Source: Desulfovibrio sp. (lineage in GTDB: Bacteria; Desulfobacterota; Desulfovibrionia; Desulfovibrionales; Desulfovibrionaceae). From it: a stretch of DNA of 45,244 nucleotides. Both the position numbers and the translations under genes were made by a program. Where the stretch lies: NCBI GenBank assembly GCA_031269345.1, contig JAISZH010000101.1:1-45244 (forward strand), given 5' to 3'. This document shows, one piece after another, positions 26,303 through 37,076 of the stretch; position 1 is the stretch's first letter; each line of letters opens with the position of its first letter. The notes beneath the pieces are model-generated. The model was not told the origin of the DNA. It saw only the letters and a list, made by a program, of their open reading frames with translations, and did no database searches.

Positions 26303-28096
26303 ATGATTACAAATTCTCCCAACGTAATTTTATTCAAGCGTTGCTTGAAGTATTTTCTTCCCTATAAAATACGTATTATCGTGGGCTTGTGCTCCATGAG
26401 CCTCGCCGGTGTTTGCGATGCTGCCGCAGCTTGGCTGATCAAACCCGCTCTGGACGATATCTTCGTCAACAAGAGCGTCGGCGCCCTTTACCTCATCCCT
26501 CTGGCCTACCTGATTGTGGCCGGTTCCAAGGCGTTGCTGAAGTTTTCCCAGAATTACCTTATGGATTATTCGGGTATAAAAGTGCTGCAGACCTTGCGCG
26601 CCGAGCTTTACAACAAGATCGTCCTTCTTCCCCTGCGTTTTTACGAACGGGAGCCGGTCGGCGTGATCATGTCGCGCATACAGAACGATGTGGCCGCGAT
26701 ATCCTCCAGCATGCCGGCCGCCGTGCTGATCGTCCGCCAGATTATCACACTGTTCAGTCTGGCCTGTGTGGTTTTCTATCAGAATTTTTATCTGGCCCTG
26801 ATGGCTGTTGCCATTCTGCCGATAGCCTTTTTTCCCCTTGTGCATTTCAGCAGGCGCGTGCGCAAGCTGGCAGGCAAGGGCCAAGCCCAGACCGGGACTA
26901 TTTTTTCCCAGCTGCAGGAAATTCTGAGCGGCATACGGGTCGTCAAGTCCTATTGCATGGAGGAGCAGGAACGACAGCGCTTTGACGATGAGAACAAGCG
27001 CTTTTTTCGCATTTCATTAAAATCCACGTTGGCAGGAGAAGTGTCATCTTCCACGATGGAGGTGGTGGGAGGTGTGGGAGTAGCCATTGTCCTCTTCATC
27101 GGGGGAATGCAGGTCATTGACGGTATTTCGACCCCGGGGGTATTTTTTTCTTTTATCGCCGCCCTGATTATGATGTACGGTCCGGTAAAGCAGTTGAACG
27201 CCGCCAACGTCACCGTTCAGAGCGCTCTGGCCGGGGCGGAGCGGGTATTCGGCTTTCTGGACGATACGGAAAAAATCGCTGAAAGAGGCGGAGACAAGAA
27301 AGTGCGGATGCCCTTTGCCGAACTTAAGTGCGAAAACGTCTCCTTTTCCTATCCTGACGGGACGCTTGCTCTGGAAGACATATGTTTTACCGTGCGGGCC
27401 GGGGAGCGTTTCGCCCTGGTAGGGCCGTCCGGCGCCGGGAAAACCAGTCTGGTCAACTTGATTCCCCGCTTCTATGATTGCCGGACAGGGCGTATTCTGC
27501 TAAACGGCCTCCGCCTTGAGGAATATGATATGTCTTCGTTGCGTTCCATGATTTCCGTAGTTTCCCAAGACGCATTTCTTTTCAATCTTTCCGTGCGTGA
27601 CAACATACTGTATGGAACTGCCGGGGCGGATGAAAAAACCTGCATGGAGGCGGCCGCAGCCGCCTATGCCGACGAATTTATAAAAGAGATGCCCAACGGT
27701 TACGATACCATCGTCGGCGAGCGAGGGGTAAAGCTTTCAGGCGGGCAGAGGCAGAGGTTGACGATAGCCAGGGCCTTGGCCAAGAATGCGCCTCTGCTTA
27801 TTCTGGATGAAGCCACAAGCGCTTTGGATACCCAATCGGAGCGCATAGTGCAAAAAGCCTTGGACAACCTGATGCGTAACCGGACCAGCATAGTAATAGC
27901 CCATCGCCTGTCCACGATTATTGACGCGGACCGTATCCTTGTGCTTGATAAAGGGCGGATTACGGCTCAAGGCACACACAGCGAACTGGTTAAAACCTCA
28001 TCTCTATACTCGGCCCTCTACAAAAGACAGTTCCATACGACAGGACGCGGAGAGGGCGCTTGCACGGCCTGTTCTGAACCGGCGGAACGGGCATGA
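26303..28096 (+). CDS. msbA: Lipid A/LPS flippase-type ABC transporter MsbA
   Basis: MsbA flips core-lipid A from the inner to the outer leaflet of the inner membrane. The 597-residue half-transporter has six N-terminal membrane helices (about 20-310) and a C-terminal ATPase: Walker A VGPSGAGKTSL, Q-loop SQDAFLF, signature LSGGQRQRLTIARAL, Walker B LLILDEATSAL and the switch histidine IVIAHRLST. Its position between a heptosyltransferase and two acyltransferase genes favours MsbA over other exporters. Its stop overlaps the next start (ATGA). Confidence 0.93.
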   Translation: MITNSPNVILFKRCLKYFLPYKIRIIVGLCSMSLAGVCDAAAAWLIKPALDDIFVNKSVGALYLIPLAYLIVAGSKALLKFSQNYLMDYSGIKVLQTLRAELYNKIVLLPLRFYEREPVGVIMSRIQNDVAAISSSMPAAVLIVRQIITLFSLACVVFYQNFYLALMAVAILPIAFFPLVHFSRRVRKLAGKGQAQTGTIFSQLQEILSGIRVVKSYCMEEQERQRFDDENKRFFRISLKSTLAGEVSSSTMEVVGGVGVAIVLFIGGMQVIDGISTPGVFFSFIAALIMMYGPVKQLNAANVTVQSALAGAERVFGFLDDTEKIAERGGDKKVRMPFAELKCENVSFSYPDGTLALEDICFTVRAGERFALVGPSGAGKTSLVNLIPRFYDCRTGRILLNGLRLEEYDMSSLRSMISVVSQDAFLFNLSVRDNILYGTAGADEKTCMEAAAAAYADEFIKEMPNGYDTIVGERGVKLSGGQRQRLTIARALAKNAPLLILDEATSALDTQSERIVQKALDNLMRNRTSIVIAHRLSTIIDADRILVLDKGRITAQGTHSELVKTSSLYSALYKRQFHTTGRGEGACTACSEPAERA

Positions 28097-28764
28097 GCGT
28101 TCCTTTCTCTTTGCTGGCCCGGCCGATCAACATCCTTTATCGTCTCTGGTGCTCAAGCCTGCATATTGTGCAAACCGGACGCGAAACAGTTGACGGTCTC
28201 GATGCGCAAGGCAGGATAATGATATTTGCCCTTTTCCATGACGAGCTTTTTTCCCTGATGCATGTGCGCGAGAACCTGCGTCTGGTCACTGTGGTCAGCC
28301 GCAGCAGGGATGGTGAATATCTGGCCCGCCTGCTCCAGTCCCTGGGCCTGAAAACCGCCAGAGGCTCAAGTTCCCGCCAAGGGGCTTCCGCCTTGCGGCA
28401 GATCGCCCGCATAATGCGCGAAGATAAATATCACGGGGTCATTACCGTTGACGGACCGCGCGGTCCGCGCCACAAGGTCAAGCAGGGAGCGATAATTCTT
28501 GCTTTCCGTACCCCGGCCATCATACAGCCGGTGCGCCTTTTCCCTAACCGCGCGAAGAGATTCAATTCATGGGATCGTTTTCAGCTTCCTCTGCCGTTTA
28601 CCCGCGTGGATATTGTTTTCGGAGAACCTTACGCGGTGCGGGCCGCCAAATTGGATGAGGAGATAATTGTTGCCGAATGCCTGGAGCTTGAAAGACGCCT
28701 GAAAGATTTGCGTCCCACGCAACTCCTTCATGCCGGACAAAAGGGGCGCTGCTGTGCTTTATAG
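28093..28764 (+). CDS. DUF374 lysophospholipid-acyltransferase-like protein
   Basis: The 223-residue protein has the DUF374 pattern: ALFHDELFSLM near residue 50, SRSRDGEYLARLLQSLGLKTARGSSSRQG, and the strongly conserved VDGPRGPRHKVKQGAIILA. DUF374 proteins sit beside lipid A genes in deltaproteobacteria and are thought to acylate or process lipid A or KDO-lipid A; the exact reaction is not known to me. Translation is coupled to msbA by ATGA overlap, and the next acyltransferase gene overlaps its end, so the three form one operon. Confidence 0.85.
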   Translation: MSVPFSLLARPINILYRLWCSSLHIVQTGRETVDGLDAQGRIMIFALFHDELFSLMHVRENLRLVTVVSRSRDGEYLARLLQSLGLKTARGSSSRQGASALRQIARIMREDKYHGVITVDGPRGPRHKVKQGAIILAFRTPAIIQPVRLFPNRAKRFNSWDRFQLPLPFTRVDIVFGEPYAVRAAKLDEEIIVAECLELERRLKDLRPTQLLHAGQKGRCCAL

Positions 28765-29656
28765 GGCATTGCGGAACTTGTTAGCGGCCGCCTCCCGGAT
28801 TCCTTGGACCGCTTTGAGCCGTCTGGCGCGCGTCCTGGCTTTTTTCTTCTGGCATTTGGTCCCTTCACGCAGAAAAGAAGCGGTAAGCGCAATACGTAAA
28901 CATCTTAAAGTATCACATGAAGAAGCCTTAAATCTTGCCAGGCAAAGTTTTGCGGAAAATTTTCTGTCATTTCTGGAGATTCTGCATGCTGGCCGTTTTT
29001 TTACGGAACAATCGGTGCGTATCCTTTATACTCCGGAAGTGAAAGCCAGACTTCAAGCTGAAAAGGGACCGATTATTATAGCCACCGCCCATCTTGGTTC
29101 CTGGGAATTGATGCCGGGTCTGGCCGCGGATGTTCTCCCGCAACGCGAGGGCATGGTAGTCGTGCGCAGCCACAGGAACAGGACTTTGAACAAAATTATT
29201 GCCGAGCTGCGCGGGGCGCGGGGCATGCTGGTCGTAGACCACCGCAGGGCGGTGGAAATTCTTCTGCCCAAACTGCGCAATGGGGGTCTCGCGGCTTTTC
29301 TGGTGGATCATAACACGAACCGCAGGGAGGCTGTCTTTCTGCCCTTTCTCGAGGATACGGCGGCAGTGAATATGGGGCCGGCAAGTATCGCCTTGCGCGC
29401 CAAAGCGGCTGTGTACCCGGTTTTTCTGCTGCGGGACGGTAAAGGCGGACACATCCTGCATATGCTTGAGCCGTTGCATACAGAGGGGCTGGAGGGAAAC
29501 ATACGGGAACGGGTAGCGAAAATAGCGCGTTTTTATACCGATGCTGTGGATAAAATGGTGCGGATTTACCCGGCACAATGGTTTTGGATGCATAGACGCT
29601 GGAAGACCAGACCGGATCAGTCCGCATCCTCCGGCAAACAGGGACGTAGCGTATAG
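28730..29656 (+). CDS. Lipid A biosynthesis acyltransferase, LpxL/HtrB family
   Basis: The 308-residue membrane-associated enzyme should transfer a secondary acyl chain to KDO-lipid A. The catalytic HxxxxE motif is AHLGSWEL (about residue 120), followed by RSHRNRTLNKIIAELR and the FLVDHNTNRREAVFLPFLE loop typical of LpxL. One N-terminal hydrophobic anchor is visible. The start is ambiguous: ATG at 28730 overlaps the DUF374 gene by 35 bases, while GTG at 28754 has an AGGGG upstream and gives MLYRALRN. The 3' end overlaps the opposite-strand gene by 40 bases. Confidence 0.88.
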   Translation: MPDKRGAAVLYRALRNLLAAASRIPWTALSRLARVLAFFFWHLVPSRRKEAVSAIRKHLKVSHEEALNLARQSFAENFLSFLEILHAGRFFTEQSVRILYTPEVKARLQAEKGPIIIATAHLGSWELMPGLAADVLPQREGMVVVRSHRNRTLNKIIAELRGARGMLVVDHRRAVEILLPKLRNGGLAAFLVDHNTNRREAVFLPFLEDTAAVNMGPASIALRAKAAVYPVFLLRDGKGGHILHMLEPLHTEGLEGNIRERVAKIARFYTDAVDKMVRIYPAQWFWMHRRWKTRPDQSASSGKQGRSV

Positions 29657-30006
29657 TCACGAATATGGCGCAGGGGGATATGGGTTTTCGCTCCGTCCGG
29701 GGCTTCGACGCACAGGGTGTCATGGTCCGTGGCAAAGCAGGAGAGGCAGGTGAAAGACAGTGTCCCGCCCGCCGTGAAATGCACGGAAATACTTTGCAGA
29801 CAAGGAACGGCTTTGTACTTGGCGATATTGACGGCTGTGGAAATGTTCTCAAGCAGGAGAGCATGCCAGGCGTCTTCCAGAGCGAGGCGGTTATCCCTGG
29901 TGTCGTGGTCTGGACACAGGGCGAGTTTCTGGCTGTCCCCGGCCGGGGCGAAGCCTTCAGTCCAGCCGGTGGAGGCGTCACATCCGCATATCCAGCAAGG
30001 GATCAT
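29617..30006 (-). CDS. Small cysteine-rich protein of unknown function, coupled to purQ
   Basis: The 129-residue protein is not recognised. It begins MIPCWICGCDASTGW, with a further CPDHD about residue 31 and LSCF near residue 89, so a small metal-binding knuckle is plausible. The middle (ALEDAWHALLLENISTAVNIA) looks helical. Its start overlaps the purQ stop (ATGA), implying coupled translation; its end overlaps the acyltransferase gene on the other strand by 40 bases. The coupling suggests a conserved gene, but I infer no role. Confidence 0.65.
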   Translation of the reverse strand: MIPCWICGCDASTGWTEGFAPAGDSQKLALCPDHDTRDNRLALEDAWHALLLENISTAVNIAKYKAVPCLQSISVHFTAGGTLSFTCLSCFATDHDTLCVEAPDGAKTHIPLRHIRDYTLRPCLPEDAD

Positions 30007-30836
30007 GGCCGGGGCAAGGAGCGTTGTCTGCGCAGATGGTCGACGGCGTTTTCAAAAACTTTCAGATCCGCGCCTTCGCCTTCTCCGCGCGTCCAGGCCG
30101 GATGATTAGTAGGATGGTTATATGCCTCGGGATGGGGCATAAGCCCGAAAATACGCCCGGAAGGATCACAAACTCCGGCTATTCCGAGCGGAGAACCATT
30201 GGGATTGTCCGGATATTCCTCTGTGGGCAGTCCGGATTTCTGATCCGCGTACTGCACCACTATGAGGTTTTCCGCAATCAAGCGTTCAAGCAGACCCGGC
30301 TCCCGGGGCACCAGTTTGCCTTCCCCGTGCCGTACCGGAAAGTAGAAGGATTCGATGCCTGTGGTAAACAGGCAGGGGCTGTTTTTATTGACGGCCAGCC
30401 TGCACCAGCGATCCTCGTAGCGGGCGGAGGCGTTGTTGGCAAGTGAGACCTGACGTTCCAAATATTTTCCGTCAAGGGCCGGCAGCAGCCCCAGTTTCAC
30501 CAGGAGCTGAAACCCGTTGCAAATGCCGAGAATGAGGCCACCGTCCCTGACGCATGAGAGTAATTGTTCGACAAGAGGGACGCCTTTTTCAGGGCGGGAG
30601 TATTTCCATCGTTGCGCCGCCGCCTGAGCCGCGCCCAAATCGTCCCCGTCCAGAAATCCTCCAGGGAAAATCAAAAAATTATAATCAGCTATAAGAATGC
30701 GTCCTTTGATTATGTCGGCGAAATGCGCTATGTCCGCAACCGCCGCGCCAGCAAGCAACGCGGCATGTGCGCATTCCTTTTCGCAGTTTGTGCCGTATCC
30801 GGTAATGACAAGGGCACGCGCGTCGTTCATGACCAT
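30003..30836 (-). CDS. purQ: Phosphoribosylformylglycinamidine synthase, glutaminase subunit PurQ
   Basis: PurQ supplies ammonia from glutamine for FGAM synthesis in purine biosynthesis. The 277-residue class I amidotransferase is longer than the small Bacillus form. Visible parts are VITGYGTNCEKECA, FPGGFLDGDDLGAA, the nucleophile C106 in LGICNGFQLLVKLGLLP, the QYADQKSGLPTEEYPDNPNGS stretch and the catalytic H-x-E in MPHPEAYNHP. No purL or purS is in the window. The ATG at 30836 is used; a second ATG two codons on is equally possible. Confidence 0.9.
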   Translation of the reverse strand: MVMNDARALVITGYGTNCEKECAHAALLAGAAVADIAHFADIIKGRILIADYNFLIFPGGFLDGDDLGAAQAAAQRWKYSRPEKGVPLVEQLLSCVRDGGLILGICNGFQLLVKLGLLPALDGKYLERQVSLANNASARYEDRWCRLAVNKNSPCLFTTGIESFYFPVRHGEGKLVPREPGLLERLIAENLIVVQYADQKSGLPTEEYPDNPNGSPLGIAGVCDPSGRIFGLMPHPEAYNHPTNHPAWTRGEGEGADLKVFENAVDHLRRQRSLPRP

Positions 30837-30919
30837 ATCCGAATGTCGGGAAGGAATATTTTCATTTTCTTTTCGTGCGGCTTATAGTAGAAAAAAGCGC
30901 TGGCGATCGCAATATTGCC

Positions 30920-30948
30920 TTGTCAAAAGCCGCTTGGCGCTGTTTATC
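30920..30948 (+). promoter_or_regulatory. Candidate promoter for pyrG
   Basis: TTGTCA at 30920-30925 and TTTATC at 30943-30948 are 17 bases apart in the 464-base gap between purQ and pyrG. The match is weak, and if used the leader would be about 345 bases. Confidence 0.25.
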
Positions 30949-31102
30949 GCTTGACACTACGCGTTCGCTTCATTCCAGGCGATAAGACCGCACGCGAAAA
31001 CGCGGCTTTTGTCTGTGCCCGGCGGCGCGTGGCCGTCCACAGGCCGGGGGGAAGGCGGTTTTTATATTTGGCGATATATCGTAAGCTGCCGGGGCGTTAT
31101 GA

Positions 31103-33811
<2,709 letters not shown>

Positions 33812-33822
<11 letters not shown>

Positions 33823-34363
33823 TCCCGGCTCTTTCTTTTTTCCCGTTCAGACCGCGGCCGATATCCGCCTCCTGATCCTGGACGTGGACGGTGTGCTCAC
33901 AGACGGGGGACTTTACTACGATTTGCAAAATCAGGTCATGAAGCGCTTTGACGTGCAGGATGGTCTGGGGATCAAGCTTGCCCAGGAAGCGGGTATAGCC
34001 GTTGCCGTGATCACCGGACTAGATTCCCCGGCGGTCGCGGCCCGTATCCGCGATCTCGGCATTACCGACTATTTTCCAGGTTTCCTTGACAAAAAAGCTT
34101 GCCTTGAAAAACTTAAAGAAAAACATCAACTACGCTGGGAACAAATGGCCTACCTGGGCGATGACTGGGTGGATCTCTCCGTGATGGACATGGTCGGATT
34201 GCCTATGGCGGTTGCGAACGCCCAGCCGGAAGTCAAGGATATAGCCGGGTATGTCACCATCGCCAAGGGAGGCCAGGGCGCCGTGCGCGAGGTAATTCGA
34301 CATCTGCTTATGGCTCAGGGCAAATACGACGCGGTGCTTGCCGCATGGAGCAAGGCGTGCTGA
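33812..34363 (+). CDS. kdsC: 3-deoxy-D-manno-octulosonate 8-phosphate phosphatase
   Basis: KdsC removes the phosphate of KDO 8-phosphate. It is a C0-type HAD phosphatase of 183 residues: LLILDVDGVLTDGGLYY with the nucleophile D24 and acid D26, KRFDVQDGLGIKLAQ, VITGLDS, and YLGDDWVDLSVM for Mg2+. It starts with GTG 11 bases before the kdsA stop and ends overlapping lptC. Fits the KDO-LPS export operon. Confidence 0.93.
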
Positions 34364-34953
34364 AAAGACGGCAGGTCGCCTTGTTTCTCGTTTTTTGCTG
34401 CCTTATTACCCTGGTGGGCGCAATACTGTCGACCGATAAAGAAAGCGCGCGCGAAACGGACAGAAAAAACAAAGCCGAAACGAAAACCGGAAATGATGAA
34501 GGCGCGGCATTGAATCTCGACATAAAAACAGTTCTGTTGCACCAGGGGGAAGGCGGCATCGAATTATGGCGTCTCAAGGCAACATGGGCCAGGCTGTTGA
34601 AACATGACGATTTAATAATGGTTGAGGCGCCTAATCTTACCTATTTCATGAAAGAGGATGGGAAAACGCTGCTGGTAAGCTCAAAAACAGGAGATATCGG
34701 GCAAAAATCCAAAATTATACGGTTTATGGACGATGTGCGGGTGACCCAGGATGATAAATCGTTTACCGGAGATTTGCTTGTGTATAACGGCACGCAGAAA
34801 TCCATGCTTTTCCCCATCGGCGTAGATTTCAGCGATGCCGGAATAAATGCCAGAGCCGATTCCCTTATCTGGTTTATTGATCAGAAATTTATTACGGCTA
34901 AGGGAAATGTATTTGTGGAATTTGCGCGTTCCGAAAAACTGTTCATCAAATAA
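34345..34953 (+). CDS. lptC: LPS export protein LptC
   Basis: LptC is the single-pass periplasmic part of the Lpt bridge that receives LPS from LptBFG and hands it to LptA. The 202-residue protein has one N-terminal membrane helix (about 10-30), a charged linker, and a beta-jellyroll region. Position supports the call more than motif: it overlaps kdsC and precedes lptA by 12 bases. The sequence itself is only weakly conserved in the family. Confidence 0.83.
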   Translation: MEQGVLKRRQVALFLVFCCLITLVGAILSTDKESARETDRKNKAETKTGNDEGAALNLDIKTVLLHQGEGGIELWRLKATWARLLKHDDLIMVEAPNLTYFMKEDGKTLLVSSKTGDIGQKSKIIRFMDDVRVTQDDKSFTGDLLVYNGTQKSMLFPIGVDFSDAGINARADSLIWFIDQKFITAKGNVFVEFARSEKLFIK

Positions 34954-34965
34954 TAAGAGTGTGCA

Positions 34966-35535
34966 ATGTTTAAGTTTTTACTGCGTTACCCTTTATTCGT
35001 GCTGGCTATCGTCCTGATTTCGGCCTGTCCGGGGTTTGCTGCCAACACCGGGAACAGGATCGCTACATTGATAACTTCCAGCAGAATGGACTATGACGCC
35101 ACCGCCCAGACAGTTTTGTTCTCCGGAAATGTCCACGTGACAAGACCGGATTTTGAGCTCTGGTCCGACAAAATGACAGTCTACCTGGAAAAATCTTCGA
35201 AAACGCAGGCGGTTCCCGAAAGCGGAGGAATGGAAGCCGGTGACATTGATCGGATCGTAGCCGAAGGTTCCGTGCGGATGCATAGCGACAAGAAACGCGG
35301 AACCTGTGACAAGGCCACGTACTACTCAAAAAATGAACATTTTGTCATGGAAGGTTCTCCCGAACTCCGGGACGAACGGCAGAGTGTTATCACAGGCGGA
35401 ACGATAGTGCATAATTTCGCTACGAACCATAGTGAAGTGCTGAATGCCTCCAAGGTAGTTTTTTACACCCCGGATAAAAAAGAAGGTTCAAATGCACGAG
35501 GCGCAGCCACAACGCCGAAGAAGAGGGCGCAGTGA
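34966..35535 (+). CDS. lptA: LPS transport periplasmic protein LptA
   Basis: LptA polymerises into the periplasmic LPS bridge. The 189-residue protein has a signal peptide ending near CPGFAAN and an OstA-type repeat pattern: SSRMDYDATAQTVLFSGNVHVTRPDFELWSDKMTVYLE, then IVAEGSVRMHSDKKRGTCDKATYYSKNEHFVMEG. The C-terminal tail is basic. The stop overlaps the lptB GTG start. Confidence 0.9.
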   Translation: MFKFLLRYPLFVLAIVLISACPGFAANTGNRIATLITSSRMDYDATAQTVLFSGNVHVTRPDFELWSDKMTVYLEKSSKTQAVPESGGMEAGDIDRIVAEGSVRMHSDKKRGTCDKATYYSKNEHFVMEGSPELRDERQSVITGGTIVHNFATNHSEVLNASKVVFYTPDKKEGSNARGAATTPKKRAQ

Positions 35536-36266
35536 GCTCTGGTGAATGCCTGTTGCAGGCGGAAGCACTACGCAAGCGCTATGGAGACCGCGAGGTAGTG
35601 CGCGGAGTTTCCTTTGAATTGCGGGACAGGGAAATAGTCGGGATTCTCGGGCCAAACGGCGCCGGTAAAACAACCAGCTTTTACATGGTGATCGGTATCC
35701 AGAAACCTACGAGCGGCTCAGTTTATATGGACGGGGCGGATATAGCAGGTCTGCCCATGCATGAGCGCGCAAGACGCGGTTTGTCCTATCTGCCGCAGGA
35801 AAGCTCTGTATTCCGGCGCTTAAGCGTGTTGGACAACCTGCGCGTAATTCTGGAATATACAAATCTTGGCAAAGCAGAACAAAAAAAAAGGGCCGACCGT
35901 CTGCTTGAAGAATTCGGCATATCCCACCTGCGGGATTCATTGGCAGCGCATCTTTCCGGAGGAGAGCGGCGTCGCCTGGAAATCGCCAGGTCTCTCATCC
36001 GGGATCCTGAATTCATTCTGTTGGACGAGCCTTTCGCAGGCATAGATCCTCTAGCGGTCGACGATATCCAGTCACTCATCCGGGATCTTAAAGACAGGGG
36101 GATAGGCGTGCTGATCTCCGACCACAATGTGCGCGAGACGCTCAGCATTTGCGACCGCGCTTATCTGATGCACGAAGGCGTGATCATAGTACAGGGAACG
36201 CCAGATGAGGTAGTTGGCGATCCCCGGGCCAGACGGGTGTATCTGGGAGAAACTTTTCAGATGTAG
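35532..36266 (+). CDS. lptB: LPS export ABC transporter ATPase LptB
   Basis: LptB powers LPS extraction from the inner membrane together with LptF and LptG, which are not in this window. The 244-residue ATPase shows Walker A GPNGAGKTTS (40-48), the Q-loop LPQESSVFRRLSV, the signature LSGGERRRLEIARSL, Walker B FILLDEPFAGIDP and SDHNVRETL with the switch histidine. It starts with GTG overlapping the lptA stop. Normally rpoN follows; here the next gene is on the opposite strand. Confidence 0.95.
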   Translation: MSSGECLLQAEALRKRYGDREVVRGVSFELRDREIVGILGPNGAGKTTSFYMVIGIQKPTSGSVYMDGADIAGLPMHERARRGLSYLPQESSVFRRLSVLDNLRVILEYTNLGKAEQKKRADRLLEEFGISHLRDSLAAHLSGGERRRLEIARSLIRDPEFILLDEPFAGIDPLAVDDIQSLIRDLKDRGIGVLISDHNVRETLSICDRAYLMHEGVIIVQGTPDEVVGDPRARRVYLGETFQM

Positions 36267-36312
36267 GACGATTTTTTTTGTCGTTTCTATATTAAAGTTA
36301 ACATAATTTACA
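36267..36312. terminator. T-rich junction between converging lptB and EIIA genes
   Basis: ACGA and TCGT flank a run of eight T, followed by AT-rich sequence with cataatttacattatg. A weak bidirectional terminator is possible. Confidence 0.3.
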
Positions 36313-36750
36313 TTATGGGCGTTTCCCGTCACGCAAAACCTGACCAGCTGCAATGATGCCCTCACATCCGGATTTAATCGCTCTATCCGCAATTTCCCGA
36401 AGCGACAGCTTCCTGTTCTCCAGAATGCGCAACAACATGGGCAGATTTACGCCTGTGATCACTTCCACATCCGCGCGTGAGCCCAGAAGCGACAAGCTCA
36501 GATTTGTGGGCGTACCGCCGAACATATCCGTCAGTACAAGCACACCGTGCCCGTTGCTCAGCAACTTTACCGCGTCTTGAAGCCTTGCCACCACCTCTGT
36601 GGTTTCCAGTGTCGAATCCACCTGTATGCAGGTGCAATCCTGAACCGGTCCGCTGATGAATTCCGCTACGCGCAACAAAGCACTGCCGTAGTCCAGATGC
36701 GTGACTATAATTATGCCAGCTTGCGGCGATTTGCTTATGGTTTCGGACAT
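36313..36750 (-). CDS. PTS EIIA component, mannose/fructose type
   Basis: The 145-residue domain belongs to the EIIA-Man family, a phosphocarrier using a histidine near the N-terminus (IIIVTHLDYGSALLRVAEFI). VLTDMFGGTPTNLSLSL and VITGVNLPMLLRILENR are family signatures. In Desulfovibrio and relatives such proteins form a partial, probably regulatory PTS next to rapZ and rpoN. The start at 36750 is preceded by AAGGAGAAGG; the track start nine codons earlier is not. It converges with lptB, and a 300-base hairpin array separates it from rapZ upstream. Confidence 0.88.
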   Translation of the reverse strand: MSETISKSPQAGIIIVTHLDYGSALLRVAEFISGPVQDCTCIQVDSTLETTEVVARLQDAVKLLSNGHGVLVLTDMFGGTPTNLSLSLLGSRADVEVITGVNLPMLLRILENRKLSLREIADRAIKSGCEGIIAAGQVLRDGKRP

Positions 36751-36779
36751 CACCCTTCTCCTTGCCAACAAGGTCATGC

Positions 36780-37068
36780 GCCGCCAAAGGCGGCATAATC
36801 CAACGAAACTCGCATTTTACGGCGAGCAAAGCTCGCTTGCAACCCTTTGGCGGCAAAGATTTGCCGCCAAATCCTTATAGCATTTACGCTTGAGATGCAT
36901 ACTATACGTATCGTGACGGCACTGCTTTGTGTTTACTTGCAAAAGTAAACACTACAAAACCCGAAGGGTTTTGCGCCGCCGTAGGCGGCGCAAGTCGGCG
37001 GAAAACCACGTTTTTCCGCCGACGATCCTGCAAAAATAACCATAAAAAATATGTTCGTTATTTTTGCA
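36780..37068. repeat. Array of about nine hairpins between rapZ and the EIIA gene
   Basis: Successive inverted repeats fill the gap: GCCGCC-AAA-GGCGGC (36780), GCGAGC-AAA-GCTCGC (36822), GGCGGCAAA/TTTGCCGCC (36849) plus aaatcctta, gcattt/gagatgc (36880), GTGTTTACTT/AAGTAAACAC (36929), AAAACCC-GAA-GGGTTTT (36956), GCGCCGCC-GTA-GGCGGCGC (36973), GTCGGCGGAAAA/TTTTCCGCCGAC (36994) and TGCAAAAATAAC/GTTATTTTTGCA (37029). Several correspond, with altered stems, to modules at 20404-20641. The last one may serve as terminator of rapZ. Confidence 0.8.
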
Positions 37069-37076
37069 ATCAGGCA

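Noticed and set aside
36780-37068. CRISPR array
   Set aside because: The repeated units are hairpins of different sequence with no constant direct repeat or regular spacers, and no cas genes are present.
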